From the NCBI RefSeq assembly GCF_003337575.1, contig NZ_QPJM01000008.1:62001-126000 (forward strand): a stretch of DNA of 64,000 bases, read 5' to 3'. A program made the position numbers and the translations under genes. Under the pieces are notes generated by a model. That model was given only the letters and a program-made list of their open reading frames with translations. It ran no database searches and was not told the origin of the DNA. Positions 26,998-36,199 of the stretch are shown in pieces. Each line of letters starts with the position of its first letter. Position 1 is the first letter of the stretch. This DNA comes from Phyllobacterium bourgognense (GTDB lineage: Bacteria > Pseudomonadota > Alphaproteobacteria > Rhizobiales > Rhizobiaceae).

Positions 26998-28238
26998 TGC
27001 ACCACCAGCTCCGCATGCAAGGCTCCCGCCGTCTTGATACCCTGCAGGATCGCGATAATTCCCTGTGGTTTGACGCCGATCTGGTTCAAGCCTTTAACGA
27101 GGCTTTCGAGATCGGTGCCGCCGAGAATGCCGAGCTTCGACGCCTGTGTTGCATCAATGGTCGTGTTGGGTTCGACGGCAGTCACGCCATCGGAAAAAGG
27201 CTCGGGCTGGACGATCGTCGGTGTCTCGGTGACGCGCACCGACAAGCTGCCATGGCTGATTGCGACACGCGAGATACGCACCTTTTCACCGATCACCACC
27301 GTGCCGGTGCGCTCATCGACCACAACGCGGGCGACCTCGTCAGTCACCACCGGCAGGCCCTCGATTTCGGCGAGGAAGCGCGTTGCGGAAGTATTCTTTG
27401 GCCGGCGCAGGCGGATCGACTTGGAGTCGCGTTCTTTGGCAACCGGCTGGTTATAGCGGCGTTTGGCAAAGGCATTGATCGTATCGGTGATGCGTATGGC
27501 TGTCGTAAAGTCTGCCTCGCGCAATTCAACCACAAGTTCGTCCTGGCCGAAATTGCCGGTCACTTCTTTTTCGACGAGCGCGCCGTTCGGAATGCGGCCA
27601 CTGGTCGGAACGCCTTGGGTCAAGGTTTCAGCCTGTCCCGAAGCCACGAAGCCGGAGACGACCATATTGCCCTGTGCAACAGCATAGGTCTGGCCATCGG
27701 CCGCCGCCAGCGGCGTCATCACCAATGTTCCGCCGGCAAGCGATGTCGCGTCACCGAGAGAGGAAACCGTAATATCGATGCGTGAGCCGCGTCCGGCAAA
27801 GGGTGGCAGGTTGGCGGTGACGATAACCGCTGCGACATTCTTGACGCGCGAGGAGCCCGGAGGCGGGCTGATACCGAGATTGTCGAGCATCGCGCGCAAG
27901 GATTGTTCGGTAAAGGGTGCACTGCGCAGGCTGTCGCCCGTCCCATTCAGACCTATGACGAGACCGTAGCCGACGAGCTGATTTTCGCGCACGCCCTGGA
28001 TGTTGGCGATATCCTTCAGGCGGGCAATCGCGCCGCCTTCCCCCAACGGCGACGCGGCACCGCCCCAGTGCCCGTCATCACCTCTCTGCAGTGCGGCCTG
28101 CGCTTCGGCCTTTCGCCACGCAGCCTTGGCTTCGCCAGGTGTGCCATAGAGTTTGGCATTCGCCGACGGCTCAGCTGCCTTCACGACGACCGTACCTGCC
28201 AGTATCCCGACGAGGAGAGCGAGGGCAAAACGCATCAT
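26994..28238 (-). CDS. flgI: Flagellar P-ring protein FlgI
   Basis: The 414-residue product has a cleavable signal peptide (ALALLVGILAGTVVVKA) and the FlgI blocks RLKDIANIQGVRENQLVGYG, LVIGLNGTGDSL and GTVVIGEKVRISRVAISHGS. FlgI assembles the periplasmic P-ring. Two ATG codons are adjacent (28238, 28235), overlapping the flgA stop. Confidence 0.97.
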   Translation of the reverse strand: MMRFALALLVGILAGTVVVKAAEPSANAKLYGTPGEAKAAWRKAEAQAALQRGDDGHWGGAASPLGEGGAIARLKDIANIQGVRENQLVGYGLVIGLNGTGDSLRSAPFTEQSLRAMLDNLGISPPPGSSRVKNVAAVIVTANLPPFAGRGSRIDITVSSLGDATSLAGGTLVMTPLAAADGQTYAVAQGNMVVSGFVASGQAETLTQGVPTSGRIPNGALVEKEVTGNFGQDELVVELREADFTTAIRITDTINAFAKRRYNQPVAKERDSKSIRLRRPKNTSATRFLAEIEGLPVVTDEVARVVVDERTGTVVIGEKVRISRVAISHGSLSVRVTETPTIVQPEPFSDGVTAVEPNTTIDATQASKLGILGGTDLESLVKGLNQIGVKPQGIIAILQGIKTAGALHAELVVQ

Positions 28239-28717
28239 TGCATCCCGACCTGGATGCTGCCGTCAGCCAACACAGTGCCGGAGACGATAATGCCGCTGTC
28301 CATATTGCGGACCTTGATGAAGTCGCCCGCATGTCCGGCTTCCATCGGCGTGCCTTTGGCGGTGATGACCAATGTACCCGTGCTGTAGACCAGTGCCACA
28401 GGTACACCACGCTCGACCAGTTCCGGCTCGTTCAATGCACTGACCAGGATTGGCTGTCCTGGCAGCAGGGTACGGCGTGCCACCTTGCCGGCAAGTTGCT
28501 GCGAAGACAGGACATATTGGCCCGCTGCGCTCGCCTTGATGGTAAAATACTTTTCTTGAAGACCGGAACCGCCAATGATCTCGCCCGGATAGATGATCTG
28601 CGATGGAACCAGAAACGCTATGCGGTCGGCATAGGCGGCAAATGCCAACGGCCAGACGCAGCTGGCCATAGCCATGATGCGAATGATATTTTTAGCCGAG
28701 TAAATTGCCACCTTCAT
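28235..28717 (-). CDS. flgA: FlgA, P-ring assembly chaperone
   Basis: The 160-residue product has a signal segment and a SAF-type domain: VPSQIIYPGEIIGGSGLQEK, LLPGQPILVSALNEPELVER and a C-terminal block GDFIKVRNMDSGIIVSGTVL ahead of ADGSIQV. FlgA assists FlgI polymerisation in the periplasm. It is shorter than enteric FlgA, as is usual in alphaproteobacteria. It overlaps flgI by 4 bp and lies 7 nt after flgG. Confidence 0.92.
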   Translation of the reverse strand: MKVAIYSAKNIIRIMAMASCVWPLAFAAYADRIAFLVPSQIIYPGEIIGGSGLQEKYFTIKASAAGQYVLSSQQLAGKVARRTLLPGQPILVSALNEPELVERGVPVALVYSTGTLVITAKGTPMEAGHAGDFIKVRNMDSGIIVSGTVLADGSIQVGMQ

Positions 28718-28724
28718 GATTGTC

Positions 28725-29513
28725 CTAGCGCAGGTTCTTGGAAACGACCTGAGCCATTTCGTCCGCAGCCTGAATCACCTTCGAATTCATCTCGTAGGCG
28801 CGCTGCGCGGTGATCAGATCAGTGATTTCCTTGACCGGATCGACGTTGGAATTCTCGAGATAGGCTTGCTTCAATGTCGCAAATCCAGGATCGCCCGGGA
28901 CACCGACAACCGCGTCCCCTGACGCATCCGTCTGCTTGTAAAGATTGTCGCCAAGTGGCTCCAACCCGGCTTCATTGGCGAAATTGGCGATCGTCAGCTG
29001 GCCGAGATCGACGAGCGCCGTCTGATCAGCCATTTTCGCAAACACCTGGCCCGTATCGGTGATCTTGACCTCGATCGCATCGGTCGGGACAATGATGTTC
29101 GGTTCGACCAGATTTCCATCGAGCGTCACCAGCTGGCCGGTACTGTTCGTGTTGAATGCGCCGGCTCGGCTATACAGCGTCTCGCCAGCCGGATTCTGGA
29201 TCTGGAACCATCCGCGGCCAACCAGCGCCACGTCGAACGGGTTGCCGGTCTGGTTGAGGCTGCCCTGGATATGCAAATTGCGGACAGCCGATGTCTGAAC
29301 CCCAAGCCCGACCATTGCCCCTTCCGGAATGATGCTTTGGTTCGCCGCATTGGGCACGCCTGCCGTCCGTTCCGCCTGATACAGCAGATCCGAAAATTCG
29401 GCCTTGGCGCGCTTGAAGCCCGTTGTGTTGATGTTGGCGATGTTATTGGCAATCACTTCCAGATTGAGCTGCTGGGCATTCATGCCGGTTGCAGCAATAG
29501 TAAGCGCTTTCAT
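28725..29513 (-). CDS. flgG: Flagellar distal rod protein FlgG
   Basis: The 262-residue product starts [20 protein letters not shown] and carries the rod motif [18 protein letters not shown]. It ends with the C-terminal motif [20 protein letters not shown]. The length fits FlgG. The ATG at 29513 is chosen; the open frame upstream to 29621 lies inside fliE. The order flgB-flgC-fliE-flgG-flgA-flgI is the standard rod/P-ring order. Confidence 0.97.
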   Translation of the reverse strand: MKALTIAATGMNAQQLNLEVIANNIANINTTGFKRAKAEFSDLLYQAERTAGVPNAANQSIIPEGAMVGLGVQTSAVRNLHIQGSLNQTGNPFDVALVGRGWFQIQNPAGETLYSRAGAFNTNSTGQLVTLDGNLVEPNIIVPTDAIEVKITDTGQVFAKMADQTALVDLGQLTIANFANEAGLEPLGDNLYKQTDASGDAVVGVPGDPGFATLKQAYLENSNVDPVKEITDLITAQRAYEMNSKVIQAADEMAQVVSKNLR

Positions 29514-29523
29514 CGTTGATCCC

Positions 29524-29841
29524 TTAGATAGGCATGCGGCTGATTTCGAGATAGGCCTGGACGATCTTGTCGCGGATGGCGATGGCCGTTTGCAGCGATT
29601 GTTCCGCATCCATGACCGCATTCACGACGTCCCGGGTCGGCACGTCACCTGTCATACTCTTCATCGAAACAGCTTCCGCACCTTCAAGCTTGTTACTGAC
29701 CGATCCTGCGAGTTGCGACAGAACATTGCCGAATGAAGCCTGGCCGGTGGCCGCAGCGGGGGACGCTGCGCCCTGGGTGACGGTCTGCGCCAAATTCGAC
29801 AGAGCGTTACGCGTGGAAACACTGAGAAGTTGGTCTATCAT
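29524..29841 (-). CDS. fliE: Flagellar hook-basal body protein FliE
   Basis: The 105-residue product has the C-terminal FliE motif [20 protein letters not shown] followed by [13 protein letters not shown]. FliE links the MS-ring to the rod. The start ATG at 29841 overlaps the flgC stop by one base. Confidence 0.95.
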   Translation of the reverse strand: MIDQLLSVSTRNALSNLAQTVTQGAASPAAATGQASFGNVLSQLAGSVSNKLEGAEAVSMKSMTGDVPTRDVVNAVMDAEQSLQTAIAIRDKIVQAYLEISRMPI

Positions 29842-30260
29842 CAGGAATTCCTCAAAAGGTCGACAGTCATGGCAATCAGTTCGCGTGCTTGCTTGACCAC
29901 CTGGAGATTGGCTTCATAGGAGCGATTGGCTTCGCGCATGTCCGCCATTTCAACGACCATGCTGACATTGGGCAATTTCACATAGCCATTGGCATCGGCT
30001 GCCGGATGGCTCGGGTCATATTCTTCGGTAAAGGCGGAGGTATCCTTGCCGACTTCGGCGATGCGCACCGTTTCGACACCCGTGGCGCGATCAAGCTCTG
30101 TCGCAAAGGAAACCGTCTTGCGCCGGTACGGGTCGCTGCCGGCGGACTTGCCCGTCGACTGTGCATTGGCGAGGTTTTCCGAAACAATGCGCAGGCGCGT
30201 CGATTGCGCCGACAGACCGGATGCGGCGACTTTGAGAGCGGCTTGCAATGGATCGGACAT
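29841..30260 (-). CDS. flgC: Flagellar proximal rod protein FlgC
   Basis: The 139-residue product has the rod N-terminal motif ([20 protein letters not shown], then NAQSTG) and the C-terminal motif [20 protein letters not shown]. It is a structural rod protein and lies 1 nt after flgB. Confidence 0.96.
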   Translation of the reverse strand: MSDPLQAALKVAASGLSAQSTRLRIVSENLANAQSTGKSAGSDPYRRKTVSFATELDRATGVETVRIAEVGKDTSAFTEEYDPSHPAADANGYVKLPNVSMVVEMADMREANRSYEANLQVVKQARELIAMTVDLLRNS

Positions 30261-30261
30261 C

Positions 30262-30642
30262 TTAGCTCTTTACCGCTGACAGCATCATGCGGTGAAACGC
30301 TTTGACGATGCTGGTGTTGAGAGAAAACTGACGGTTGATCTCGCCGGATTTCACCATTTCCTCCTCGAGGCTGACCGTATTTTTGGAATGATTCTGGTCG
30401 GTCACCGCATCCTGGCGCAGCGCTGTCGCGCTGATGCCGGACGCATCGATCTCCAGATGTTTGGGATTGGTCGCGGCCATGGTCAGCTGCGTTTGTTCCA
30501 GCACGTCCTTGAACGGCTCGACATCGCGTGCCTTGAAACCCGGCGTATTTGCATTGGCCACATTTCCGGAGATCGCCGCCTGCCTCACCGCGAGCCATTC
30601 GGCCTGACGTGATGCCAGCTCGAACAGATGGATGCCCTGCAT
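30262..30642 (-). CDS. flgB: Flagellar proximal rod protein FlgB
   Basis: The 126-residue product has the FlgB pattern ([20 protein letters not shown], then [15 protein letters not shown]) and the tail [14 protein letters not shown]. It is the first gene of the flgB-flgC-fliE-flgG-flgA-flgI-motE-flgH-fliL-fliP unit. The conserved flagellar element lies about 56 nt upstream. Confidence 0.95.
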   Translation of the reverse strand: MQGIHLFELASRQAEWLAVRQAAISGNVANANTPGFKARDVEPFKDVLEQTQLTMAATNPKHLEIDASGISATALRQDAVTDQNHSKNTVSLEEEMVKSGEINRQFSLNTSIVKAFHRMMLSAVKS

Positions 30643-30688
30643 GTCTTCCTCGCACGTCTGACCCGGTTAATCTTGCCTTAACCTATGC

Positions 30689-30708
30689 TTTCAAACTTGC
30701 GTGAGACT
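30689..30708 (-). promoter_or_regulatory. Conserved flagellar promoter element upstream of flgB
   Basis: Read towards flgB the core is TCTCACGCAAGTTTGA, centred about 56 nt from the start codon, in the 110-bp gap before flgB. It is a candidate FtcR site by inference. Confidence 0.5.
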
Positions 30709-30752
30709 TGCGGCCCTGATCCGTCAGCAACTTATGTTCAAAACGAAGTTCC

Positions 30753-31328
30753 CTAGTTGGTACGGCTGATCACATCGCCCTCAGATGTCTTGATCTGCCA
30801 ACTGTCCTTGCCAACACCGCGTTCGATAGCAACGAGCTTGCTTCCATCCGGAAGCGTTGCGCCTTTTTCGACGAACCAGTAGCCGCTATCATCTTCGATC
30901 ATAACCAGTCCGCCAACGATCTCACGTAACAAAAAAACCGGTTGGCCGGGAAAGGGCTGCTTGCTGGCCTCATCGACGCTGGCCACCCTGTCTTCCTTCA
31001 GATCCGCTGTCGTGGCGGTTGTCATCGGATCAAGTTCCGCGCTCGGTTTGCCCGGCGAAGCTCCATTTCTGCCATGGGTCTCGCGTACGACCTTCTGATT
31101 GCTCCGGTTGAGCGGATCATTGACCTTTTTGCCTGAGGACATGGGTGTCGATTGCGCATCCAGAATGTCGTAGTACATGACGAAGGGCAGCACGAAACTG
31201 CCGACCGCCAGCATGAACCCGACGCTCTTCAGATAACCGTCGAAGCGTTTATCGCGCGGACGACCTACCCTGAGCTCTGCACCAGCGGTCTCTGTGGTTT
31301 TCCCGGGCAAAGCTTGTTGTTTCGTCAT
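30753..31328 (-). CDS. Uncharacterised membrane protein encoded after fliI
   Basis: The 191-residue product has a cytosolic N-terminus of ~35 residues and one membrane segment (about 36-52, VGFMLAVGSFVLPFVMYYDI). A low-complexity stretch follows, then a small C-terminal domain (about 125-190) with VFLLREIVGGLVMIEDDSGY, WFVEKGATLPDGSKLVAIER and SWQIKTSEGDVI, which may be a periplasmic beta domain. I recognise no named family. It overlaps the fliI stop by 4 bp and ends the DUF1217-flgF-fliI unit, which suggests a role with the export apparatus. Confidence 0.65.
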   Translation of the reverse strand: MTKQQALPGKTTETAGAELRVGRPRDKRFDGYLKSVGFMLAVGSFVLPFVMYYDILDAQSTPMSSGKKVNDPLNRSNQKVVRETHGRNGASPGKPSAELDPMTTATTADLKEDRVASVDEASKQPFPGQPVFLLREIVGGLVMIEDDSGYWFVEKGATLPDGSKLVAIERGVGKDSWQIKTSEGDVISRTN

Positions 31329-32701
31329 GATGGCTCCTTTGGTCGCAGCGATACCGCAAGGTCGTTATAAGGATCCTGCGAGAGTGGCGAGGCCGGCGTT
31401 TGCTGCATGGCGTCATAGATGAGGGGGACAAGATTGACCGCCTGGTCGATAAGTGGATCACTGCCCGCCTGATACGCGCCGATCATGCGCAGATCACGCG
31501 TTTCCTCGTAGCGCGCGACAAGGCCGCGCAGACTGGTCACCAGTTTCCGTTGTTCTGTTGTCCAGTTATGCTGGGCAAGGCGAGAGATGGAACCGAGAAT
31601 ATCGACTGCAGGGAACCGTCCCTGCGCCGCGATGCTGCGATCAAGAACAATGTGGCCATCCAGCGTGCCGCGAATGGCATCGGCGATCGGATCATTGTGG
31701 TCATCGCCGTCGACAAGAACCGCATAGATGCCGGTAATTGTGCCACCGCTTTTAAGGCCAGGGCCGGCGCGTTCGAGCAGGCGCGGCAGCTGACTGAAGA
31801 CGCTTGGTGGATAACCGCGCGATACCGGTGGTTCGCCCGCCGCGATGGCGATTTCGCGCGCCGCATGGGCGAAGCGCGTGATGGAATCAACAATCAGCAG
31901 GACATTCTCGCCGCGATCCCGGAAGTATTCGGCAATCGCCGTCGCCGTATTGGGCGCAAGCCGGCGCATCATCGGGCTTTCGTCGCCCGTGGCGATGACG
32001 GCGATGGTCTTTTCAAGCTTCCCGGCCATCGTATCCTCAAGCATGTCCCGTACTTCACGCCCGCGCTCGCCGGTCAGAGCCAGCACGACCGTATCGAAGT
32101 CGGTGGCTTTGGTCATCATGGCGAGCAATGTGGATTTGCCAACGCCAGATCCGGCGAAAACGCCCATGCGCTGGCCAAAGCACAGCGGTAGGAAGACATC
32201 GACCGCATTGACGCCGGTGCGCAGCCCCGTTTCCACCCGGCCGCGAGTCATCGCGGACGGTGCCGGACAATCCACCGGTTTCGGGACGGTTCCCGCCGAT
32301 AACGGTCCCTTGCTGTCGAGCGGATATCCCAGAGCACTGATCACCCTGCCCTTCCAGTCGGGTGCAGGGGCGATGCGGAACGGTCCTTCCGGAAAGACCG
32401 GTGTTCCAAGCGATGGCATGATGCGGTCGTCGAATGGCTTGATCAGGACCCTTGTCTGTTCGAGCCGGACGACCTCGGCCGGGTGGAGCTGGCTATCGGA
32501 GCGGATTGCCACGATGTCGCCGAGTTGAACCTGGTCCGATATCCCACGAACCCCGATGGCGGAGCGCGATACCTCATTGACATAGCCACCGACAACAACC
32601 GGATTTCGCTCCTGGACGATCTGCGACACGATCCTTGCCAGCGTATCAAGACTGCCCGTCCGTTGGCATATCGTCGGCAAGGCTGCTTCAAGCGACTGCA
32701 T
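31325..32701 (-). CDS. fliI: Flagellum-specific ATPase FliI
   Basis: The 458-residue product is an F1-beta-like ATPase. Walker A is GVFAGSGVGKSTLLAMM, and Walker B lies in ENVLLIVDSITRFAHAAREI. The conserved block GEPPVSRGYPPSVFSQLPRL follows. FliI powers export with FliH and FliJ at the cytosolic face. I prefer the ATG at 32701; a TTG at 32707 would add two residues. It follows flgF after 13 nt. Confidence 0.97.
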   Translation of the reverse strand: MQSLEAALPTICQRTGSLDTLARIVSQIVQERNPVVVGGYVNEVSRSAIGVRGISDQVQLGDIVAIRSDSQLHPAEVVRLEQTRVLIKPFDDRIMPSLGTPVFPEGPFRIAPAPDWKGRVISALGYPLDSKGPLSAGTVPKPVDCPAPSAMTRGRVETGLRTGVNAVDVFLPLCFGQRMGVFAGSGVGKSTLLAMMTKATDFDTVVLALTGERGREVRDMLEDTMAGKLEKTIAVIATGDESPMMRRLAPNTATAIAEYFRDRGENVLLIVDSITRFAHAAREIAIAAGEPPVSRGYPPSVFSQLPRLLERAGPGLKSGGTITGIYAVLVDGDDHNDPIADAIRGTLDGHIVLDRSIAAQGRFPAVDILGSISRLAQHNWTTEQRKLVTSLRGLVARYEETRDLRMIGAYQAGSDPLIDQAVNLVPLIYDAMQQTPASPLSQDPYNDLAVSLRPKEPS

Positions 32702-32714
32702 GGTCAAACGGCGA

Positions 32715-33437
32715 TCATGTCTTCGATCCGAGCGTCTTTATGGCTTCGGAGAACGTGTTTTCGCTGCCGCGAAGCAATGCGTCAACCCGTTCGAAAGCGC
32801 GTGATACGCTCATCAACCGCGTCATTTCGCTGATGGCGTCCACATTCGAGCCTTCGATCGAACCCTGAATTACACCGGCATTGGGATTGTCGATGGCAGG
32901 CTGAGCCGCCATGCTCGGAATGACCGAGGAATTGTCGAAATAGGTGAGTTTGGCGTTCGGGCTGATGGTAAAAAGACCGATCGCGCCCAGTTGCCTGCCG
33001 TCTTGATAGACCGCGCCATCCGACGAAATATCAGGCGGTCCACCATTTGGATCGATCGTCAAGGGCTGCCCACCGGCGTCGAGAATTGGATAGCCCTTGA
33101 CGGAGAGGAGTTCGCCCGTCGTCGACATCTGCATACGGCCATCGCGCGTATAGACCTGACCGGCGGGTGACTGAAGGGAGAACCAGACGTCGCCCTTCGC
33201 CGCCACGTCCAGCGGATTGCCCGTCTGGGAAATCGGACCGGCTTCGGTCTTGATGTAGCTTTCGCCGGCCGTGACGAAACTTGAGTTTTCCGCGGCTTTC
33301 GACACCATTGCCTCGAACTTCATGCCTGTGGCACGAAAGCCAGGCGTCGACATGTTGGCGACATTGTGAGCCAGCGCATCGAGCCGGCGCTCCAGCGAGA
33401 TTTGTGCCGAAAGCCCGACATAGATCGAATTTTCCAT
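32715..33437 (-). CDS. flgF: Flagellar proximal rod protein FlgF
   Basis: The 240-residue product has the rod N-terminal motif (RRLDALAHNVANMSTPGFRA) and the core AAKGDVWFSLQSPAGQVYTR. It ends with the C-terminal motif DAISEMTRLMSVSRAFERVD. The ATG at 33437 overlaps the upstream stop by one base (TGATG). Confidence 0.94.
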   Translation of the reverse strand: MENSIYVGLSAQISLERRLDALAHNVANMSTPGFRATGMKFEAMVSKAAENSSFVTAGESYIKTEAGPISQTGNPLDVAAKGDVWFSLQSPAGQVYTRDGRMQMSTTGELLSVKGYPILDAGGQPLTIDPNGGPPDISSDGAVYQDGRQLGAIGLFTISPNAKLTYFDNSSVIPSMAAQPAIDNPNAGVIQGSIEGSNVDAISEMTRLMSVSRAFERVDALLRGSENTFSEAIKTLGSKT

Positions 33438-34219
33438 CAACGACCACCGAGCTTGAAGGATTGCAGGGTCGCAAGAATGCTTGCCGAAATCCCGATGGTG
33501 GCGGTTCCTCCGGGGAGCAAGGATGGCGCGCTCGCAGCAGTGGAAGGATTGCTCATCTCGTACATGGCCGTGAACCGCGTCAACAGCTTGTCGAGTTTGG
33601 CGGGGTCCTTGAGATCCTTCAGATCAAGTTTGTCCTCGACCAGTTTGGCCTGTCGGTCGATGTCGAGATTGGACATCTGCGCCGGCATGTTGAAGGTCGC
33701 CTGAAAAACCTGCAGCAGTGCCTTGTCGCCAAGGATCTCGAAAGCATTGGTAATGGTCGGCGCCTTGCGCGCGAAATACAGGGCCAGCCGCACGCCCTCA
33801 TTCTGCTGGCCCGTCTCGACCTCCAGCGTCTGGCGCACATATTTGTCGACGATGGGTTGCTTCACTCCAGGCTGGGCAGTTGCCTTGTCGCCAAGCTTGA
33901 CGAAATTGAATGTCGTCGCAAGTTCCTTATAACGGGGATCGGTAAGCTTGTTGGCGAAACTGTCGGGATTGTCTATGCCTTCGGTGAGCACCTTGCGGAT
34001 AAAGGCCTTGGCATAGGCCATATCCTCAAGGCCGAACGCCTTCAATGCATAGTTGTACAGTTTCGTATCTTTCATGAAATCGTCGATGGATTTCACATTG
34101 CCTATGTTTTTGAGATAATAATCGCTCTCACGCTGAACGATCGGCTCCTTGGAGACGCGAGCGAGCGAGCGCGGCAAGTCGGCGGCAATCAGCCTGTAGC
34201 CCGTCATCGTATTGATCAT
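33437..34219 (-). CDS. DUF1217-family flagellar locus protein
   Basis: The 260-residue, mostly helical product begins MINTMTGYRLIAADLPRSLA and contains ESDYYLKNIGNVKSIDDFM and ALKAFGLEDMAYAKAFIRKV. These are typical of DUF1217 proteins encoded next to flgF in rhizobia and Brucella. Their function is not established. It is the first gene of the DUF1217-flgF-fliI-orf unit, divergent from motA, with a conserved element ~52 nt upstream. Confidence 0.8.
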   Translation of the reverse strand: MINTMTGYRLIAADLPRSLARVSKEPIVQRESDYYLKNIGNVKSIDDFMKDTKLYNYALKAFGLEDMAYAKAFIRKVLTEGIDNPDSFANKLTDPRYKELATTFNFVKLGDKATAQPGVKQPIVDKYVRQTLEVETGQQNEGVRLALYFARKAPTITNAFEILGDKALLQVFQATFNMPAQMSNLDIDRQAKLVEDKLDLKDLKDPAKLDKLLTRFTAMYEMSNPSTAASAPSLLPGGTATIGISASILATLQSFKLGGR

Positions 34220-34261
34220 GATGCGCCTTTCCTGAAAAACGTTTGGCTCATATGTGTCAAA

Positions 34262-34280
34262 TCAAGCTTGCCTGAAGCTG
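34262..34280 (-). promoter_or_regulatory. Conserved flagellar promoter element upstream of the DUF1217-flgF-fliI operon
   Basis: Read towards the operon the core is CTTCAGGCAAGCTTGA, centred about 52 nt from the start codon. It shares a 152-bp divergent intergenic region with the motA copy. It is a candidate FtcR site by inference. Confidence 0.5.
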
Positions 34281-34312
34281 GCGGTGCCTCACGGGGGGCT
34301 TCCATCTCCTGC

Positions 34313-34332
34313 AAGGTTCACGCAAGCCGACG
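34313..34332 (+). promoter_or_regulatory. Conserved flagellar promoter element upstream of motA
   Basis: On the plus strand the core is GTTCACGCAAGCCGAC, centred about 50 nt before the motA TTG. It is the only plus-strand copy and the least conserved at its 3' end. It is a candidate FtcR site by inference. Confidence 0.45.
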
Positions 34333-34371
34333 CTGCTAGCGCTCTATCGATAAACGTGGCAGGAGAGTGTC

Positions 34372-35253
34372 TTGGGTATTCTTGTTGGACTCGTCGTGAC
34401 GATGGGATGTCTTCTCGGCGGATTTATCGCCATGGGCGGCCACGTTGCCGTGCTCATACAACCTTGGGAATTCGTCATCATCGGTGGCTCTGCGCTCGGC
34501 ACCTTCCTGGTGGCCAATCCGTTTTCGGCGGTCAAGGATACGGGACGGGCCTGTATGGAAGCCTTTACCAACAAGATTCCCAAGCAGCGGGACTATCTCG
34601 ATGTGCTCGGGGTCCTTTACGCCCTGATGCGGGAATTGCGTGCCAAGTCGCGCAATGAAGTTGAGGTTCACATTGACAACCCAACGGAATCGACAATTTT
34701 CCAAACCTTTCCGAGCGTGCTCAAGAACCACGATCTGACCCATTTCATCTGCGATTATTGCCGTCTCATCATCATCGGCAATGCGCGCTCGCATGAGATC
34801 GAAGCCTTGATGGACGAAGAGATCCACACCATCTCCCGTGACAAGCTCAAGCCCTACAATGCCATGGTCAGCGTCTCCGAAGGCCTTCCGGCACTCGGCA
34901 TCGTCGCGGCGGTACTCGGTGTGATCAAGGCCATGGGTGCGCTGAACGAGTCGCCGGAGGTGCTCGGCCATTTGATAGGCGCGGCACTCGTTGGAACCTT
35001 CGCCGGTATTTTTCTTTCCTATGGCGTCGTCGGCCCGATTGCCACCAAGATCAAGACAACGCGTGAGAAGCAAAACCGCCTCTACATGATCGTCAAGCAG
35101 ACATTGCTTGCCTATATGAATGGCGCACTGCCCCAGATTGCGCTGGAATACGGCCGCAAGACCATTTCCGCCTATGATCGCCCGTCCATCGATGTCGTCG
35201 AACAGGAAACGCTGACACCATCGGCTCCTGCCCCGTTGCAGCAAGCGGCGTAA
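34372..35253 (+). CDS. motA: Flagellar stator protein MotA
   Basis: The 293-residue product has four membrane segments ([20 protein letters not shown] at the start; [20 protein letters not shown] and [19 protein letters not shown] near the end) and the cytosolic domain that contacts FliG. It conducts protons with MotB. The start is a TTG at 34372 with AGGAG 6 nt upstream; no suitable ATG fits. It heads the motA-fliM-orf-fliN-fliG-flhB-orf unit. A long open frame on the opposite strand (34336-35553) is only its shadow. Confidence 0.96.
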   Translation: MGILVGLVVTMGCLLGGFIAMGGHVAVLIQPWEFVIIGGSALGTFLVANPFSAVKDTGRACMEAFTNKIPKQRDYLDVLGVLYALMRELRAKSRNEVEVHIDNPTESTIFQTFPSVLKNHDLTHFICDYCRLIIIGNARSHEIEALMDEEIHTISRDKLKPYNAMVSVSEGLPALGIVAAVLGVIKAMGALNESPEVLGHLIGAALVGTFAGIFLSYGVVGPIATKIKTTREKQNRLYMIVKQTLLAYMNGALPQIALEYGRKTISAYDRPSIDVVEQETLTPSAPAPLQQAA

Positions 35254-35260
35254 GACAATC

Positions 35261-36199
35261 ATGGAGGTCGAAGCCGAACAGAAACGACCCGACGCACTCG
35301 CAGAGAACATTCTGCGGGCTGCAGGCCTTTCGGTCGATGACCTTAAATCGCTGGAAGCCGTCTTCCGCGATCTTGCTGGCTCATTCGGTTCGAGGGTCGC
35401 AGCCCAGACAGATGTCGCGATAGGAGCAGAATTCATCCGCATTGAATCGCTTGAGAAGGATGCGATCGGCGAGAATCTCCTTAAAGCCAGCCTTGTCGGT
35501 CTGGTGCCGGTTGCCAAGTGGGGATCACGGCTGATGCTCGCTGCCGACCGCAACTTTATCGATTGCGGTGTTGAGGCGCTATTCGGTTCGGGCGCAAGTC
35601 ACGACACTGGCGCTGCGGCGCGGCCGCTGACCTCCGTCGACCTTGGCATCGCCGCACGGATATTTGGCGATGTTACCGCTTCGCTCGATCATATTTTCTC
35701 GGCCGGCGGAGAGGCGCTTTTCCAGATCGGCGACCTCGTCGAGGCTGCGCATCTGGCACCAGCTACGGTCACGGAAACACGCATGATCTGTTGCACGATC
35801 GCGTTGAAGGCTAGCGGGCGCTCGGGTCAGATCCTGATCCTTTTGCCGCGGTCCAGTTTCAAGCCAATGCAGGAAGCAATTGCCCGGTTGCTTCGGCAGC
35901 CGGCACATCATTCCGATCCTGCATGGGCCAAGAAACTGCGGCTCGAAGTCAGCCGCGCCCGCATCGATGTTGAAGCCTATCTGCAGCAAGGCTCGATGAC
36001 GCTTGAACAAATCGCTCTGTTGCGGCCGGGTCAGGTGCTGCATTTGCCCAAGGACGCCATCGATCAGGTCCGTCTGCGCAGCGGCAAACAGGCGCTTTAC
36101 AAATGTCGGCTTGGCAAGGCGGGCAGCGCATTCACCGTGCGGATCACCGATTCCGTCAATGAAGAAGAGGATCTCCTCGATGAGCTTGCCGCTGATTAA
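35261..36199 (+). CDS. fliM: Flagellar motor switch protein FliM (divergent)
   Basis: The 312-residue product has a FliM-like middle domain (about 40-220) and a C-terminal SpoA domain (GSMTLEQIALLRPGQVLHLP, then KCRLGKAGSAFTVRI). The N-terminal CheY-binding EIDALL-type motif of enteric FliM is not visible; the protein begins with an acidic helical segment instead. FliM builds the C-ring and sets rotation. It lies 7 nt after motA. Confidence 0.85.
   Translation: MEVEAEQKRPDALAENILRAAGLSVDDLKSLEAVFRDLAGSFGSRVAAQTDVAIGAEFIRIESLEKDAIGENLLKASLVGLVPVAKWGSRLMLAADRNFIDCGVEALFGSGASHDTGAAARPLTSVDLGIAARIFGDVTASLDHIFSAGGEALFQIGDLVEAAHLAPATVTETRMICCTIALKASGRSGQILILLPRSSFKPMQEAIARLLRQPAHHSDPAWAKKLRLEVSRARIDVEAYLQQGSMTLEQIALLRPGQVLHLPKDAIDQVRLRSGKQALYKCRLGKAGSAFTVRITDSVNEEEDLLDELAAD

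Noticed and set aside
34336-35553. 405-codon open frame on the minus strand opposite motA and fliM
   Set aside because: MotA with its four membrane segments is encoded on the other strand; this is high-GC antisense openness.
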